A stretch of 40,377 nucleotides of DNA, from positions 1 through 40,377 of the forward strand of contig NZ_JAFMTQ010000020.1 of the NCBI RefSeq assembly GCF_026126405.1, given 5' to 3'. This DNA comes from Aureitalea sp. L0-47 (lineage in GTDB: Bacteria; Bacteroidota; Bacteroidia; Flavobacteriales; Flavobacteriaceae). The notes beneath the pieces are model-generated. The model worked only from the letters and a program-made list of their open reading frames with translations, ran no database searches and had not been told where the DNA came from. Positions 27,631-39,900 of this stretch are shown here, in pieces. Position numbers and translations under genes: made by a program. Within the stretch, counting starts at the first letter, position 1. Each line of letters begins with the position of its first letter.

Positions 27631-28347
27631 TTACTTTCTACGACGTGATTTATTACCACCTCGCCCGGATCCGCCTTTTCCACCTTTCTTGGCCAGGCCA
27701 ACAAGGGGAGAAAGCTCTCTTTTACCATATACTTCACCTTTCATGATCCATACTTTAACACCCAGTCTACCATAGGTAGTGTGTGCCTCAACTAATGCAT
27801 AGTCGATGTCGGCTCTAAAGGTTGATAAAGGGATACGACCATCTTTGTACGATTCTGAACGCGCCATTTCAGCTCCGTTCAATCGTCCTGAGATCATGAT
27901 CTTAATTCCCTCTGCATTCATACGCATTGCAGCGGCGATTGCCATTTTGATCGCTCGACGATACGAAATACGATTCTCGATCTGTCTTGCGATACTCGCA
28001 GCAACAAGGTGCGCATCAAGCTCGGGTCTCTTGATCTCGTGGATGTTGATCTGTACCTCTTTACCTGTGATCTTTTTAAGCTCCTCTTTTAACTTGTCTA
28101 CCTCCTGGCCACCTTTACCGATAATGATACCGGGGCGAGCCGTGGTGATAGTAACGGTTACAAGTTTAAGCGTACGCTCAATGATCACTCTGGACACACT
28201 AGCCTTACTTAAACGAGCGTGAACATATTTTCTAATCTTGTCGTCTTCGGCGAGCTTGTCACCGTAGTCGTTGCCTCCGTACCAGTTGGATTCCCATCCT
28301 CTAATGATACCTAAGCGATTCCCGATTGGATTTGTCTTCTGTCCCAT
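27631..28347 (-). CDS. rpsC: 30S ribosomal protein S3
   Basis: A 238-residue protein at the mRNA entry tunnel. [25 protein letters not shown] starts it; a KH type 2 RNA-binding domain includes the [14 protein letters not shown] loop; the C-terminal domain has [53 protein letters not shown] Gly/Lys/Arg-rich tail ([17 protein letters not shown]) ends it. Spacing to rplV is 7 bp. Confidence 0.98.
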   Translation of the reverse strand: MGQKTNPIGNRLGIIRGWESNWYGGNDYGDKLAEDDKIRKYVHARLSKASVSRVIIERTLKLVTVTITTARPGIIIGKGGQEVDKLKEELKKITGKEVQINIHEIKRPELDAHLVAASIARQIENRISYRRAIKMAIAAAMRMNAEGIKIMISGRLNGAEMARSESYKDGRIPLSTFRADIDYALVEAHTTYGRLGVKVWIMKGEVYGKRELSPLVGLAKKGGKGGSGRGGNKSRRRK

Positions 28348-28354
28348 TTAAAAT

Positions 28355-28762
28355 TTAGCTTTGTGTGTTATCGTTAGCTCCTAAAACCAATGTAACATGG
28401 TTGGAACGTTTTCTAATTCTATGCGCTCTACCCTGTGGCGCCGGACGAAGTCTTTTCAACATCGTACCACTATCCACTCGAATCTCCTTCACAAACAAAT
28501 CTGCATCCTCGATAGAAGCATCTTCGTTCTTAGCCTGCCAGTTGGCGATTGCAGAAAGCAATAACTTCTCTAATCGACGAGAAGCTTCCTTCTGGCTGAA
28601 CCTTAAAATATTAAGCGCTTTATCTACTTTCTCACCACGAACAAGATCGGCAACAAGTCGCATCTTTCTTGGCGAAGTAGGGCAATTGTTCAACTTAGCA
28701 AAGTACTGTGTCTTCTTCGCTTCCTTGATCTGTTCTGCTCTTTCTCTTTTACGAACTCCCAT
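28355..28762 (-). CDS. rplV: 50S ribosomal protein L22
   Basis: A 135-residue protein whose beta-hairpin lines the exit tunnel. [49 protein letters not shown] starts the core; the hairpin [22 protein letters not shown] is intact, without the deletions linked to macrolide resistance. Spacing to rpsS is 6 bp. Confidence 0.98.
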   Translation of the reverse strand: MGVRKRERAEQIKEAKKTQYFAKLNNCPTSPRKMRLVADLVRGEKVDKALNILRFSQKEASRRLEKLLLSAIANWQAKNEDASIEDADLFVKEIRVDSGTMLKRLRPAPQGRAHRIRKRSNHVTLVLGANDNTQS

Positions 28763-28768
28763 GGCTTA

Positions 28769-29047
28769 TTACTTTTTTCCTTTGTTTTTCGCACCTGCGT
28801 GACCACGGAATGATCTGGTGGGTGAAAATTCTCCTAATTTATGTCCTACCATGTTCTCGGTTACATATACAGGAACAAACTGTCGCCCGTTGTGAACCGC
28901 AATGGTCTGTCCTACAAAATCCGGAGTGATCATAGAAGCACGAGACCAGGTTTTAATCACTGTCTTCTTGTTCGACTCAACATTCTGCTGAACTTTACTT
29001 TCTAATTTATAATGAACGTAAGGTCCTTTTTTTAATGATCTTGCCAT
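28769..29047 (-). CDS. rpsS: 30S ribosomal protein S19
   Basis: A 92-residue head protein that binds 16S rRNA together with S13. [21 protein letters not shown] and [51 protein letters not shown] are diagnostic. Spacing to rplB is 3 bp. Confidence 0.98.
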   Translation of the reverse strand: MARSLKKGPYVHYKLESKVQQNVESNKKTVIKTWSRASMITPDFVGQTIAVHNGRQFVPVYVTENMVGHKLGEFSPTRSFRGHAGAKNKGKK

Positions 29048-29050
29048 AGC

Positions 29051-29875
<825 letters not shown>

Positions 29876-29900
29876 TGTCGTCTAATTAATATCTAATTGC

Positions 29901-30191
29901 TTAGATGTTACTGTAAAAATCAATTGTATCACCTTCCGCCACCTGTACAATCGCCTTTTTATACGCGTTTGTTTTACCAGATTGGATTCCCGATTTTGTA
30001 TATCGTACTCTCCTGTCCGGGCGGACATTCATTGTGCGAACTTTAGTAACAGAAACGCCATAGATAGACTCAACCGCCTTCTTGATTTCTACCTTATTCG
30101 CCTTAGGATTAACTACAAAACCATACCGGTTATTCAACTCAGCATCGTTAGTAGCTTTTTCAGTAATAATAGGTTTGATTAAGATATTCAT
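29901..30191 (-). CDS. rplW: 50S ribosomal protein L23
   Basis: A 96-residue exit-tunnel protein that docks trigger factor and signal recognition particle. MNILIKPIITEKATNDAELNNRYGFVVNPKANKVEIKKAVESIYGVSVTKVRTMN is typical. Trigger-factor docking in E. coli uses Glu18 of L23; Glu18 is present here in DAELNNRYGF. Spacing to rplD is 7 bp. Confidence 0.98.
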   Translation of the reverse strand: MNILIKPIITEKATNDAELNNRYGFVVNPKANKVEIKKAVESIYGVSVTKVRTMNVRPDRRVRYTKSGIQSGKTNAYKKAIVQVAEGDTIDFYSNI

Positions 30192-30198
30192 CTCGCTT

Positions 30199-30828
30199 CT
30201 ATTTACTCAAGTTAGTTTCAATTCCTTCCAAAGAACCTTCAAACAACACAAGGCTGTTTGCATTCATAATTTTATAAGTACTTAATTCTGTGTTAGTTAC
30301 AACTTCAGCACCTTTCAAATTACGAGACGACAAATATACATTATTATTCGACTCTCCCAATACGAACAAAGACTTTTTGTTTTCGAGTCCTAGTGACTTC
30401 AATACAGAAGTGAACTCTTTTGTCTTTGGTGCATCAAAACTAAGATCTTCCATCACCACGATCGCTTTGTCATTTGCCTTCATACTAAGGGCAGATTTTC
30501 TAGCCAATCGCTTGACGTTTTTGTTCAATTTAAACCCGTAGTTCCTTGGTCTAGGACCAAAGATTCTACCTCCACCTCTGAATACAGGAGATTTGATGCT
30601 ACCTGCACGTGCGGTTCCGGTTCCTTTTTGCCTTTTGATCTTACGGGTACTACCCACGATCTCACCTCGCTCCTTCGCCTTGTGAGTTCCCTGACGCTGA
30701 TTGGCCAGGTACTGCTTAACATCAAGGTATACAGCGTGGTCATTAGGCTCTATTCCGAACACCTCTTTAGAAAGTTCTACTTTCCTTCCGGTGTCTTTTC
30801 CATTCTTATCTACTACAGCTACCTTCAT
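30199..30828 (-). CDS. rplD: 50S ribosomal protein L4
   Basis: A 209-residue protein with a long loop reaching the exit tunnel. The start at 30828 gives [57 protein letters not shown]; the in-frame start at 30873 lies inside rplC. The loop [35 protein letters not shown] is intact. Its ATG overlaps the rplC stop by one base (TAATG). In E. coli L4 represses the S10 operon; a leader element exists here upstream of rplC. Confidence 0.97.
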   Translation of the reverse strand: MKVAVVDKNGKDTGRKVELSKEVFGIEPNDHAVYLDVKQYLANQRQGTHKAKERGEIVGSTRKIKRQKGTGTARAGSIKSPVFRGGGRIFGPRPRNYGFKLNKNVKRLARKSALSMKANDKAIVVMEDLSFDAPKTKEFTSVLKSLGLENKKSLFVLGESNNNVYLSSRNLKGAEVVTNTELSTYKIMNANSLVLFEGSLEGIETNLSK

Positions 30829-31439
30829 TATTTCTCGATAGTTACATAAGCGTTCTTGTGACCAGGAACACATCCCTTTACAACAAGCAGGTTCTTTTCA
30901 GGAACCACTTTCAACACTCTTAAGTTCTGTACTTTTACTTTTTCATTCCCCATTTGTCCGGCCATTTTCATTCCTTTGAATACTCTCGCAGGATATGAAG
31001 CCGCACCAATGGATCCAGGAGCTCGTAGTCGGTTGTGCTGACCGTGAGTCGCTTGTCCCACCCCGGCAAAGCCGTGGCGTTTTACCACACCCTGGAATCC
31101 TTTACCTTTACTCGTTCCGGCAATATCCACGAACTCGCCTTCTGCAAAGTGTTCCACGGTGATCGTATCACCTAATTTATACTCCTCTTCAAATCCCTGG
31201 AATTCAACAACACGACGTTTCGCAGCTGAACCGGCCTTTTTTGCATGGCCCTCGGCAGCTTTGTTTGCAGTCTTTTTGTCATCGAAACCAAGTTGAAGAG
31301 CATTATACCCGTCAACCTCTTCGGTTCTGACTTGGGTAACAACACAGGGGCCTGCTTCTATAACGGTACACGGAATGTTCTTTCCGTTCTCGTCAAAGAT
31401 GCTGGTCATCCCTATCTTTTTTCCAATTAACCCAGACAT
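30828..31439 (-). CDS. rplC: 50S ribosomal protein L3
   Basis: A 203-residue early assembly protein near the peptidyl-transferase centre. [39 protein letters not shown] starts it; the conserved [66 protein letters not shown] is complete. It is the first gene after a 201-bp gap with attenuator-like structure, so it may begin a separately controlled unit. Confidence 0.98.
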   Translation of the reverse strand: MSGLIGKKIGMTSIFDENGKNIPCTVIEAGPCVVTQVRTEEVDGYNALQLGFDDKKTANKAAEGHAKKAGSAAKRRVVEFQGFEEEYKLGDTITVEHFAEGEFVDIAGTSKGKGFQGVVKRHGFAGVGQATHGQHNRLRAPGSIGAASYPARVFKGMKMAGQMGNEKVKVQNLRVLKVVPEKNLLVVKGCVPGHKNAYVTIEK

Positions 31440-31490
31440 ATTTATTATTTATTAATTATTACTATTTATTATTTCTGTTCTTGTCTTTTA

Positions 31491-31640
31491 TCCTCTGAAG
31501 CTTTAGCGAAAGAGGACGGAAACTTGCTTTTCAAAAAAACAGGGCCAAAATAAATTCAGCCCTGAATTTTATTTTGTTTCCGTTTTTCCTTTGCTCGCAG
31601 CTCCGGACATGTCTTGAAGCATTTTCGCTTCAGTTGTTCA
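31491..31640 (-). promoter_or_regulatory. Attenuator-like leader between rpsJ and rplC
   Basis: On the minus strand, in order of transcription: a small hairpin GCTTCA/TGAAGC-type (31632-31615); ACGGAAAC (31583-31576); a long A/T hairpin made by 31576-31562 with 31559-31546 (13-14 pairs and one bulge); a GC-rich hairpin CAGGGC (31564-31559) with GCCCTG (31545-31540) followed by seven T; GTTTCCGT (31523-31516), which could pair with the earlier ACGGAAAC; and a TCCTCT/AGAGGA stem (31516-31511 with 31496-31491). The long hairpin and the terminator-like hairpin share bases and are mutually exclusive. I infer transcription attenuation; no known leader family is claimed. Confidence 0.6.
31533..31564 (-). 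terminator. Terminator-like hairpin before rplC
   Basis: On the minus strand CAGGGC and GCCCTG pair across a 13-base loop and are directly followed by seven T. It lies about 77 bp after the rpsJ stop and about 94 bp before the rplC ATG, so it could end or attenuate the rpsL-rpsJ transcript. Confidence 0.65.
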
Positions 31641-31946
31641 TTATACCTTGATCTCTACTTCAACACCACTTGGCAATTCCAATTTCATCAACGCATCGAT
31701 GGTCTTGGAAGAAGAGCTGTAGATATCCAGTAGCCTTTTGTAAGAGCTCAACTGGAACTGCTCTCTACTCTTCTTGTTCACGTGTGGTGAACGTAATACG
31801 GTAAAGATCTTCTTGTGCGTTGGTAGTGGGATTGGCCCTGTTACTACTGCACCTGTACTTTTTACGGTCTTAACGATTTTCTCAGCAGATTTGTCCACTA
31901 AATTATGATCGTAAGATTTTAGTTTGATTCTAATTTTCTGACTCAT
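31641..31946 (-). CDS. rpsJ: 30S ribosomal protein S10
   Basis: A 101-residue protein that also serves as the NusE antitermination factor. [65 protein letters not shown] is diagnostic. Here it closes the str group (10 bp after fusA) and not the start of the S10 group, from which it is separated by a 201-bp structured gap. Confidence 0.98.
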   Translation of the reverse strand: MSQKIRIKLKSYDHNLVDKSAEKIVKTVKSTGAVVTGPIPLPTHKKIFTVLRSPHVNKKSREQFQLSSYKRLLDIYSSSSKTIDALMKLELPSGVEVEIKV

Positions 31947-31956
31947 TGCTGAAATA

Positions 31957-34089
31957 TTAAACGTTAGCGGTTCCTCTTGCTGCTGCGATCACCTCTTCGG
32001 AAATGCTAGATGGTGTTTCCGAGTAGTGTGAAAATTCCATGGTAGATGTTGCACGACCTGAAGACAACGTTCTCAATGTGGTTACATAACCGAACATTTC
32101 TGAAAGAGGTACTTCCGCTTTAACAACTTTAGATCCTGCACGGTCGCTCATATCATTTACATGACCACGACGACGGTTAAGGTCTCCTACAATGTCACCC
32201 ATATTTTCCTCCGGAGTCAATACCTCCAGTTTCATGATAGGCTCCATGATCACAGCTCCTGCAGCCTTCGCTGCCGCTTTAAATCCTAATTTGGCAGCCA
32301 ATTCGAAAGACAATTGATCCGAATCCACAGGGTGGAACGATCCATCCTTTAGAGTCACTTTCATACTGTCTACTTCAAATCCGGCCAATGGACCATTCTT
32401 CATTGCTTCTTTGAATCCTTTCTCAACAGAAGGAACAAATTCTTTAGGAATATTACCCCCTTTGATATTGTTCTCGAATTCAAGTCCTACTTTTCCTTCT
32501 TCTGCAGGCCCTAAAGTAAATACGATATCGGCGAATTTACCACGACCACCGGTTTGCTTCTTGTAAACCTCGCGATGATCTGCAGATTTTGTAACTGCCT
32601 CCTTGTATTCAACCTGTGGCTGACCCTGGTTTACCTCAACTTTAAACTCACGTTTAAGTCGATCTACAATAATGTCCAGGTGAAGCTCTCCCATTCCAGA
32701 GATCACTGTTTGCCCTGAAGCTTCATCAGTACGTACCTGGAAAGTTGGATCTTCTTCCGCCAACTTGGCAAGTGCCATACCTAGCTTATCAACATCAGCT
32801 TTCGTCTTAGGCTCCACAGCGATACCAATTACCGGATCCGGGAAGTCCATAGATTCGAGAACGATCGGGTTCTTCTCATCAGAAAGCGTATCTCCCGTTT
32901 TGATATCCTTAAATCCTACCGCAGCTCCAATGTCTCCGGCTTCTATATAATCGATAGCGTTCTGCTTGTTCGAGTGCATCTGGTAGATACGTGAAATACG
33001 CTCTTTCTTACCTGAACGATTGTTCAAAACATAAGAACCAGCATCAAGACGACCAGAGTATGCGCGGAAGAAAGCCAAACGACCTACGAAAGGATCGGTT
33101 GCGATCTTAAATGCCAATGCCGCGAATGGTTCGTTCACATTGGGTTTGCGAATTTCTTCTTCTTCAGTATCAGGATTAATTCCTGTGATCCCTTCTTTAT
33201 CAACCGGTGATGGTAGGTAACGACAAACAGCATCCAGTAAGAACTGAACACCTTTATTTTTAAATGCCGAACCGCAGATCATCGGGATGATACTCATGTC
33301 CATTACCGCAGCACGAAGCGCAGCGTGCACCTCATCTTCAGTAATAGAATCCTCATCCTCCATATATTTCTCAAGCAGGTTCTCGTCATAAGCCGCAACC
33401 TCTTCGATTAGTTTTCCTCTGTATTCAGCTGCTTCAGCCTTGAGTTCCTCGGGAATTTCGATCACATCGAAAGTAGATCCCATGGATTCTTCGTGCCATA
33501 CGATCGCACGGTTCTTTACCAGGTCTACAACTCCTTTAAAATCTATTTCATCTCCAATAGGTAATACGATTGGCACCGCATTTGAACCTAACATATCTTT
33601 TACCTGCTGGCAAACCATAAGGAAATTGGATCCCTGACGGTCCATTTTGTTCACAAAGCCCATACGAGGTACTTTGTAGTTGTCCGCTAGCCTCCAGTTC
33701 GTTTCAGACTGTGGCTCAACACCATCAACAGCACTGAAAAGGAAAACAAGTCCATCAAGGACCCGCAGTGAACGGTTCACCTCAACCGTAAAGTCAACGT
33801 GACCCGGAGTGTCAATAATATTGAAGTGGTATCCCTTTGCATCCGCAGTAGGTTGTCCGTTTTCGGTTGGAAAGTTCCAGGTACAAGTAGTTGCAGCGGA
33901 AGTAATGGTAATTCCACGCTCCTGCTCCTGCTCCATCCAGTCCATAGTTGCAGCACCATCGTGTACCTCACCAATTTTATGGCTCACTCCGGTATAATAA
34001 AGGATACGCTCCGTTGTTGTGGTCTTACCAGCATCAATGTGCGCAGCAATACCTATATTTCTAGTATATTTTAAATCTCTTTGTGCCAT
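31957..34089 (-). CDS. fusA: Elongation factor G
   Basis: A 710-residue GTPase that drives translocation on the ribosome. G1 AHIDAGKT is at 16-23, the switch II motif DTPGH at 93-97 and NKMD at 147-150. The segment [14 protein letters not shown] marks switch I. Domain IV has the GGRGKFADI and [20 protein letters not shown] region, and domain V has [27 protein letters not shown]. It is the canonical translocase by position (rpsL-rpsG-fusA); no tuf gene follows, unlike in proteobacteria. Confidence 0.98.
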   Translation of the reverse strand: MAQRDLKYTRNIGIAAHIDAGKTTTTERILYYTGVSHKIGEVHDGAATMDWMEQEQERGITITSAATTCTWNFPTENGQPTADAKGYHFNIIDTPGHVDFTVEVNRSLRVLDGLVFLFSAVDGVEPQSETNWRLADNYKVPRMGFVNKMDRQGSNFLMVCQQVKDMLGSNAVPIVLPIGDEIDFKGVVDLVKNRAIVWHEESMGSTFDVIEIPEELKAEAAEYRGKLIEEVAAYDENLLEKYMEDEDSITEDEVHAALRAAVMDMSIIPMICGSAFKNKGVQFLLDAVCRYLPSPVDKEGITGINPDTEEEEIRKPNVNEPFAALAFKIATDPFVGRLAFFRAYSGRLDAGSYVLNNRSGKKERISRIYQMHSNKQNAIDYIEAGDIGAAVGFKDIKTGDTLSDEKNPIVLESMDFPDPVIGIAVEPKTKADVDKLGMALAKLAEEDPTFQVRTDEASGQTVISGMGELHLDIIVDRLKREFKVEVNQGQPQVEYKEAVTKSADHREVYKKQTGGRGKFADIVFTLGPAEEGKVGLEFENNIKGGNIPKEFVPSVEKGFKEAMKNGPLAGFEVDSMKVTLKDGSFHPVDSDQLSFELAAKLGFKAAAKAAGAVIMEPIMKLEVLTPEENMGDIVGDLNRRRGHVNDMSDRAGSKVVKAEVPLSEMFGYVTTLRTLSSGRATSTMEFSHYSETPSSISEEVIAAARGTANV

Positions 34090-34096
34090 TTTTTAT

Positions 34097-34573
34097 TTAG
34101 AATCTGAAATGTGAGAATGCTTTGTTAGCTTCGGCCATTTTGTGCGTATCCACGCGCTTTTTAACCGCTGCACCTTCTTCTTTCGCAGCTGCCAGTATCT
34201 CGGCAGCTAATTTCTGTGACATCGACTTTTCGTTTCTCTTACGTGCAAAGAGGATCAACCACTTCATCGCAGTAGAGATCTTACGATCTGGTCTTATCTG
34301 CATAGGGATTTGGAATGTAGCACCTCCTACTCGTCGGCTACGTACCTCCACGTGAGGCATCACGTTCGAGAGTGCATCTTTCCACATTTCCAATGCCGTT
34401 TTTTCTTCGTCTTGTTTTTTCTCTTCCACGATATCGATCGCGTCGTAGAATACTTTAAAAGCCACCGACTTCTTTCCGTCCCACATCATCATGTTCACGA
34501 AACGCGTAACCAACTGATCGTTAAATCGTGGATCCGGTAAAAGTGGTCTTTTCTTGGCTGCTCTTTTTCTCAT
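34097..34573 (-). CDS. rpsG: 30S ribosomal protein S7
   Basis: A 158-residue protein that initiates assembly of the small-subunit head. [45 protein letters not shown] and [27 protein letters not shown] are diagnostic. It lies 24 bp after rpsL and 7 bp before fusA. Confidence 0.98.
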   Translation of the reverse strand: MRKRAAKKRPLLPDPRFNDQLVTRFVNMMMWDGKKSVAFKVFYDAIDIVEEKKQDEEKTALEMWKDALSNVMPHVEVRSRRVGGATFQIPMQIRPDRKISTAMKWLILFARKRNEKSMSQKLAAEILAAAKEEGAAVKKRVDTHKMAEANKAFSHFRF

Positions 34574-34597
34574 GTCTTCTCTTTAAAGTTTTTTGAA

Positions 34598-34972
34598 TTA
34601 CTTCTTAGGGCGTTTTGCACCGTACTTAGATCTTCTTTGCAGACGACCTTCAACACCAGCGGTGTCTAAAGCTCCTCGTACAATGTGATATCTAACACCT
34701 GGCAAATCCTTCACCCTTCCACCTCTAACCAATACTATCGAGTGCTCCTGGAGATTGTGACCTTCACCACCGATGTACGCGTTTACTTCCTTTCCGTTTG
34801 TCAACCTAACCCTCGCTACTTTACGCATAGCAGAGTTTGGTTTCTTAGGAGTAGTAGTATATACACGTGTACACACACCGCGGCGTTGCGGGCACGAATC
34901 CAAAGCAGCCGATTTACTCTTCTTGGTTATTTTGGCTCTTCCTTTTCGTACTAATTGTGAAATAGTTGGCAT
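34598..34972 (-). CDS. rpsL: 30S ribosomal protein S12
   Basis: A 124-residue decoding-centre protein. [51 protein letters not shown] and [21 protein letters not shown] are conserved. Lys43 and Lys88, the usual sites of streptomycin-resistance changes, are both the wild-type lysine. It is the first gene of the translation cluster and has a clear promoter upstream. Confidence 0.98.
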   Translation of the reverse strand: MPTISQLVRKGRAKITKKSKSAALDSCPQRRGVCTRVYTTTPKKPNSAMRKVARVRLTNGKEVNAYIGGEGHNLQEHSIVLVRGGRVKDLPGVRYHIVRGALDTAGVEGRLQRRSKYGAKRPKK

Positions 34973-35028
34973 ATAAAATCCTTGTTATACTTAAATAATT
35001 TATACAGTTTCCCCTATAAAAGGGCGTG

Positions 35029-35059
35029 CAAAGGTAAAAATTAATATGGATTAATCAAA
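35029..35059 (-). promoter_or_regulatory. Promoter of the rpsL-led translation operon
   Basis: On the minus strand TTTG (35059-35056), a 19-base spacer and TACCTTTG (35036-35029) match the Bacteroidetes consensus TTTG-N19-21-TAnnTTTG. The predicted leader of about 50 bases contains a small CCC/GGG hairpin. It is the best promoter in the window. Confidence 0.85.
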
Positions 35060-35158
35060 CCATAGAAAATTTATTTTTAGACCCTTTGTAAAAATCAAGT
35101 CAATGAGATATGAAAACTACCGTCGAAACGTTAGTTTTACAGTTGAAAGAACACCTCT

Positions 35159-36856
35159 TTGAAGCAAATTTTCTACATTTTCTTATACCTTAATATATAT
35201 AACCTGCAATATGGAAATGTGATCGCTCAGGAATTGTTTCTTGAAGTTAATGCTGAAACATCCTTTCCAAATGAACTGAAAGACAGCCTGGAGATCGTTC
35301 CGAAGCATCCCAATTTAAGTTCTCTTCAAAAGGAGGCCGACACCCTACAATACAAGCTTCAAAGGTACGGTTACCTGGAAGCAGCGCTTCAGCAGATCGA
35401 CCGGAAGAATGATTCAGTATTTGAAGCCAGCTATATTCTCGGGACCAAGTATCGATACCTGAAAGTACTTTACAACCGCGAGCTATTCAGCAAAAAAGAA
35501 TTATCGCGAATTTCCGATAAGGTGGAAACCGATCATTTCATACTCACCTTCCCAAATGTTGAAAATGCACTTACCCTTCTGAATGAAATCAAAACCGGAG
35601 ACGGGAAAGCATTTGCACGAATACGACTCAGCGATTTCAGAAAAGGGGAAGACAATAGTATAGTCGCCAACCTGCTTTTGGATGAAGGTGTTGCGAGAAG
35701 AATAGATTCCATCGCGGTAAAGGGATACCCGAAATTCCCTAAATCTTTCCTCAAGCATTTCGCCGGGATAAAGACGGGAAGGCCATTCGACAGAAACAAG
35801 ATAAACGAACAAAATGATGTTTTGAACAGCCTGGGATTTGTAAACACCCGGAAAGCTCCGGAGGTATTATTCGAGGAAGAGAAGACAACCATTTACTTCT
35901 ACCTGGAAAAAAGGAACAACAATTTGTTCGACGGGATATTGGGGTTTGCAACAGATGAAGAAACAAACAGGATACAGTTCAACGGTTATCTTAATCTTGA
36001 ACTTAACAACAATCTGAACTTTGGTGAGCAATTACTCGTTAACTACAAGGCAGATGGAAACGAACAGCAAAATTTCCGAGCAAGGGTTCGCTTGCCTTAT
36101 TTATTCGGAAGCCCTGTTGGTGCCGAACTCGAATTAAAGATCTTTAAGCGGGACAGCACGTTTGTGACCACAGATCAGATCGCCAAAGTGAGTTACCAGA
36201 TCACACCCCCTTCATCTATTTATGTTGGCTACAAGGCCTCGGAGTCCAGCAACCTGCTGGATGAAAACCTGGTCGGTAGTGCAATTGAGGATTACGATGG
36301 ACGCTTCTTCCTTGCCGGAGTTGAATTCATACGAAGGCAAAACGACCCGCTCTTTCCTGCTAAGACCCAGGTGACAATTGATTCGGAATTCGGAAGCAGG
36401 GACTTTGGTGAAGTCTCCGAAGATCAGACACGGCTGAGTTTATGGGCTTACAATTTGTTCGAGCTTAATTATAACAACTTAGTTTTCATCCAGAATAACA
36501 CCAGTGTTCTATTAAGTGATCGTTTTCTAACCAATGAGCTTTTTCGCTTCGGGGGAATCAACAGCATTCGGGGCTTTAATGAAAACAGTATAGACGCCAG
36601 CCTGTACACGGTTTTCAACACAGAATACCGTTATCGTTTCAATGCCGGATTCTATCTTCACAGTATTATTGATTTCGGATATTTTGAGAATGAAATAAAC
36701 CAGCTGGAAGAAGAACTTTACAGCTTCGGAATCGGGCTTGGATTATTCACAAAAGCCGGACTTTTAAAATTCAGTTTTGCCAATGGAATTTCGGAAAATC
36801 AGAATTTCAAATTTTCGAACACAAAAATCCACCTGAGTCTCACTTCACGATTCTGA
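35159..36856 (+). CDS. BamA/TamA-family outer-membrane barrel protein
   Basis: A 565-residue Omp85-type protein. The only possible start is TTG at 35159, since a stop lies in frame just upstream; it gives a signal peptide MKQIFYIFLYLNIYNLQYGN ending near VIAQ. Residues about 50-255 hold POTRA-like segments (SLQKEADTLQYKLQRYGYLEAALQ, RIDSIAVKGYPKFPKSFLKHFAGIKTGRPFDRNKINEQNDVLNSLGFV), and 260-565 the barrel, with the family RGF motif of loop 6 at about 471-473 in FGGINSIRGFNENS and a terminal phenylalanine (SLTSRF). Such proteins insert or transport proteins or lipids in the outer membrane; it is shorter than BamA, so it is not the main assembly factor. Confidence 0.85.
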   Translation: MKQIFYIFLYLNIYNLQYGNVIAQELFLEVNAETSFPNELKDSLEIVPKHPNLSSLQKEADTLQYKLQRYGYLEAALQQIDRKNDSVFEASYILGTKYRYLKVLYNRELFSKKELSRISDKVETDHFILTFPNVENALTLLNEIKTGDGKAFARIRLSDFRKGEDNSIVANLLLDEGVARRIDSIAVKGYPKFPKSFLKHFAGIKTGRPFDRNKINEQNDVLNSLGFVNTRKAPEVLFEEEKTTIYFYLEKRNNNLFDGILGFATDEETNRIQFNGYLNLELNNNLNFGEQLLVNYKADGNEQQNFRARVRLPYLFGSPVGAELELKIFKRDSTFVTTDQIAKVSYQITPPSSIYVGYKASESSNLLDENLVGSAIEDYDGRFFLAGVEFIRRQNDPLFPAKTQVTIDSEFGSRDFGEVSEDQTRLSLWAYNLFELNYNNLVFIQNNTSVLLSDRFLTNELFRFGGINSIRGFNENSIDASLYTVFNTEYRYRFNAGFYLHSIIDFGYFENEINQLEEELYSFGIGLGLFTKAGLLKFSFANGISENQNFKFSNTKIHLSLTSRF

Positions 36857-36917
36857 ATAAAGCTAACAATGGCTTAACAATTCGGTAAAAAAAAAAGCAA
36901 ATTTTAAGTGTGAAAAG

Positions 36918-36948
36918 TTGTGTAATTAACTTTTTATTGTGATTTTTG
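36918..36948 (+). promoter_or_regulatory. Candidate promoter of susC-susD
   Basis: TTG at 36918-36920, 20 bases and GATTTTTG at 36941-36948, close to TTTG-N19-21-TAnnTTTG except the first base. It lies 28 bp before the susC ATG, in a 120-bp A/T-rich gap. Confidence 0.45.
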
Positions 36949-36976
36949 GCATTGGCTAATTCAAATAAATTATAAA

Positions 36977-39900
36977 ATGAGAACAAAGTTTAGTGGAATT
37001 TTAACGCTATTACTAGCGTTTGTAGTGCAACTTACGTTCGCACAAGAAAAAACAATCTCCGGAACGGTGTCTGATAATACCGGATTACCCTTACCTGGAG
37101 TTAACATTGTCGTAAAGGGTACGACTACTGGTACTCAGTCTGATTTCGATGGTAACTATTCCATTCAGGCTAGTGTAGGCCAGAAACTCGTATACAGTTA
37201 CGTTGGTTTCAAAACTATGGAGCAAGCCGTTACTGCTGCTACGAGCACTATGAGTGTGCAAATGGAGGAAGACGCAGCCGTTCTTGACGAAGTAGTTGTA
37301 ACCGGTTATGGTATTGCCAGGGAGCGTAAGACGCTAGGTTATGCCGTAAGTACAATTGAAGCGGAAGCCGTTGAGAACAAGCCGGAATCCGATGTAGTTA
37401 GAACACTGAACGGTAAAGTTGCCGGGGTACAGGTAACAGGTACTGGTGGTGCTACTGGTTCTGGTACTAACTTCGTGATTCGTTCCAAGAGTTCGATTAA
37501 CGGTAACAACCAGCCACTTTTCGTAGTAGATGGTGTTCCTTTCGACAGTGGAACTAACAACGTTACAGGTTTTGCCGGTGGTAACTCGATTACTAGTAGC
37601 CGTTTCCTTGACTTAGATCCAAACAACATCGAATCTATTCAGGTACTTAAAGGTTTGAGTGCCGCTGTACTATATGGTCAGCAAGGTAGAAATGGTGTAG
37701 TATTGATCACAACCAAAGGTGGTAGTAAGAAAGACCAAAACAAAAAATTCGAGATTACTTTCTCTCAACAGGTATATGCCACTCAAATCTCTAACCTCCC
37801 AGATTATCAAAACGATTATGGTCAAGGTGCGAACAACGCTCCTAACCCTGGATTCGTTGGTAACTGGGGTGCGCGTTTTGACCTTGGTTTAATGATCGAT
37901 CACCCGTATGCATCTCAGGGAGATATCTTCCCTCAGTTCGACGGACTTCAAATTCCTTATGAAGCAGCTCCTGACAACGTTAGTGATTTCTTCAGAACGG
38001 GATTAGGTCATGCCACTTCCGTAAACATCGCTGGTTCTCCTGGCGACGGTGGAAGTAAGTACAACGTGAACTTTGGTTATACCACTGAAGACGGTTATAT
38101 CCCAAACAATGGACTTACCCGTTACAATATTGGTATGGGTGGTACTACTAAACTTTCAAATAAATTTTCAGTTTCAGCAACTGCAAACTACAGTAACCTT
38201 CGTGTAAACACACCTCCAATTGCAGCGAATAACGCCGCAGGATCTGTGTCATTATTTACACGTCTTCTTTTCATTCCTAGAAACCTGGATCTTCAAAGTC
38301 TTCCTTTCGAGAATCCTTCTACTGGAGAGAGTGTTTACTATCGTGGTGACCAGAATAACCCTTACTGGTTATTGAATTATTCAGGAACTGAGCAGGTGAA
38401 CAGCCGTTTCTACGGACAGCTAACTACCAGCTACGAAATTTCAGATAACATCTTAGCAACTTACCGTTTCGGTCTCGATACCTATGCAGAAACTCAGGAA
38501 TTCCGAGTGGCAAAGGGTGACGTTGTTAACCTATCCGGTGTATTCCGTACGGCTAACATCAGCAATTATATTTACGACCACAACTTCAACGTGAGTTTCA
38601 GTAACATTAACCTTGCTGAGAACTTAGGACTATCTACAGTTCTTGGTTTCAACGCAAGACGTGATACGTTTGAGCGTTCAGGTATTTTGAGTACAGGACA
38701 GGTTGTATTTAACTTCTGGAATCACAACAACTTTACCGCCTATGATGACGGTGGATTGGATTTCTTCCAGGAGCGTAACATTCTTGGTGCTTATGCTGAA
38801 GCAACTTTCGAATATGACAACTTCCTTTTCTTAGTACTGTCTGGTCGTAATGACTGGGGATCTACATTGGAATCTGAGAACAGATCACTGTTCTATCCTG
38901 GTGCTTCCCTTTCTTTCATCCCGACTTCTCTTGACGGTGTGTCAACGAACGGAGCATTGAACTTCCTTAAGTTCAGAGCTGCTTATGGTACGTCTGCGGC
39001 CTTCCCTGGTCCATATAACACTCGAGGAGTACTAGCTCAGGCTTCCGGTACCTTCTTCCCTCCTGGAGGTGCTAACGTTACAACTGCATCTAACCCTGGG
39101 GCAAGATTGAATCGTGACCTTCAGCCTGAACTTCAAAGAGAGTTTGAAGTAGGTGCTGAGGCTGACTTCTTCAACAGAAGAATCTCTCTAGACCTTACCT
39201 TGTACAAGCGTTTCATCGACGATCAAATTGTACCAGGTAGACCGCTTAACCCTTCTACAGGTTTCAGTACTATCGCCGATAACATTGCAAGTTCTGAGAT
39301 CGAAGGAATTGAAGTAGGTTTAGATCTTACTCCACTTAAGACAAAAGATTTTAGCTGGGATATTAAAAACAATTTCACAGCTTACGAAAACATAGTAACT
39401 GAATTAGGTGATCTTGAAGATTTCCCATTTGCCGGATTTATCGGACTAGGTAACTACGCAGCTGAAGGTGAGCCTTTAGGTGTAATCAAAGGTAGCTACG
39501 CTGTTCGTTATGACCCAGCGAACCCTGTGATCGAAGGATTCGAGGATCGTCCAGGTCTAGGTGTAAATGGTGCACTATTGATCAACCCTGACTCAGGTAA
39601 GATTTTCGACAGTGATGACTTAGGTCTTCCAATTGAAACTGTGGGTGATCCTAACCCAGACTGGAATGTTACGTCTATCAACTCATTTACGTACAAAAAT
39701 TTAACATTATCTGCTCAGGTAGAATACCAGCACGGAGGTGATATTTTCTCTCAGACTGCTACTCAGTACTACAGACGTGGTGTAACAACCGTGAATACAG
39801 ATAATCGTGAAGGTACCTTCGTTATTCCAGGTATACTAGCTAACCCGAACACCGGTGAGCTACTTCTGGATGAGGGCGGTAACCCTATCGAAAACCAAAT

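Noticed and set aside
30829-30873. Upstream start for rplD
   Set aside because: The extension lies inside rplC, while the TAATG overlap at 30826-30830 gives a standard L4 N-terminus.
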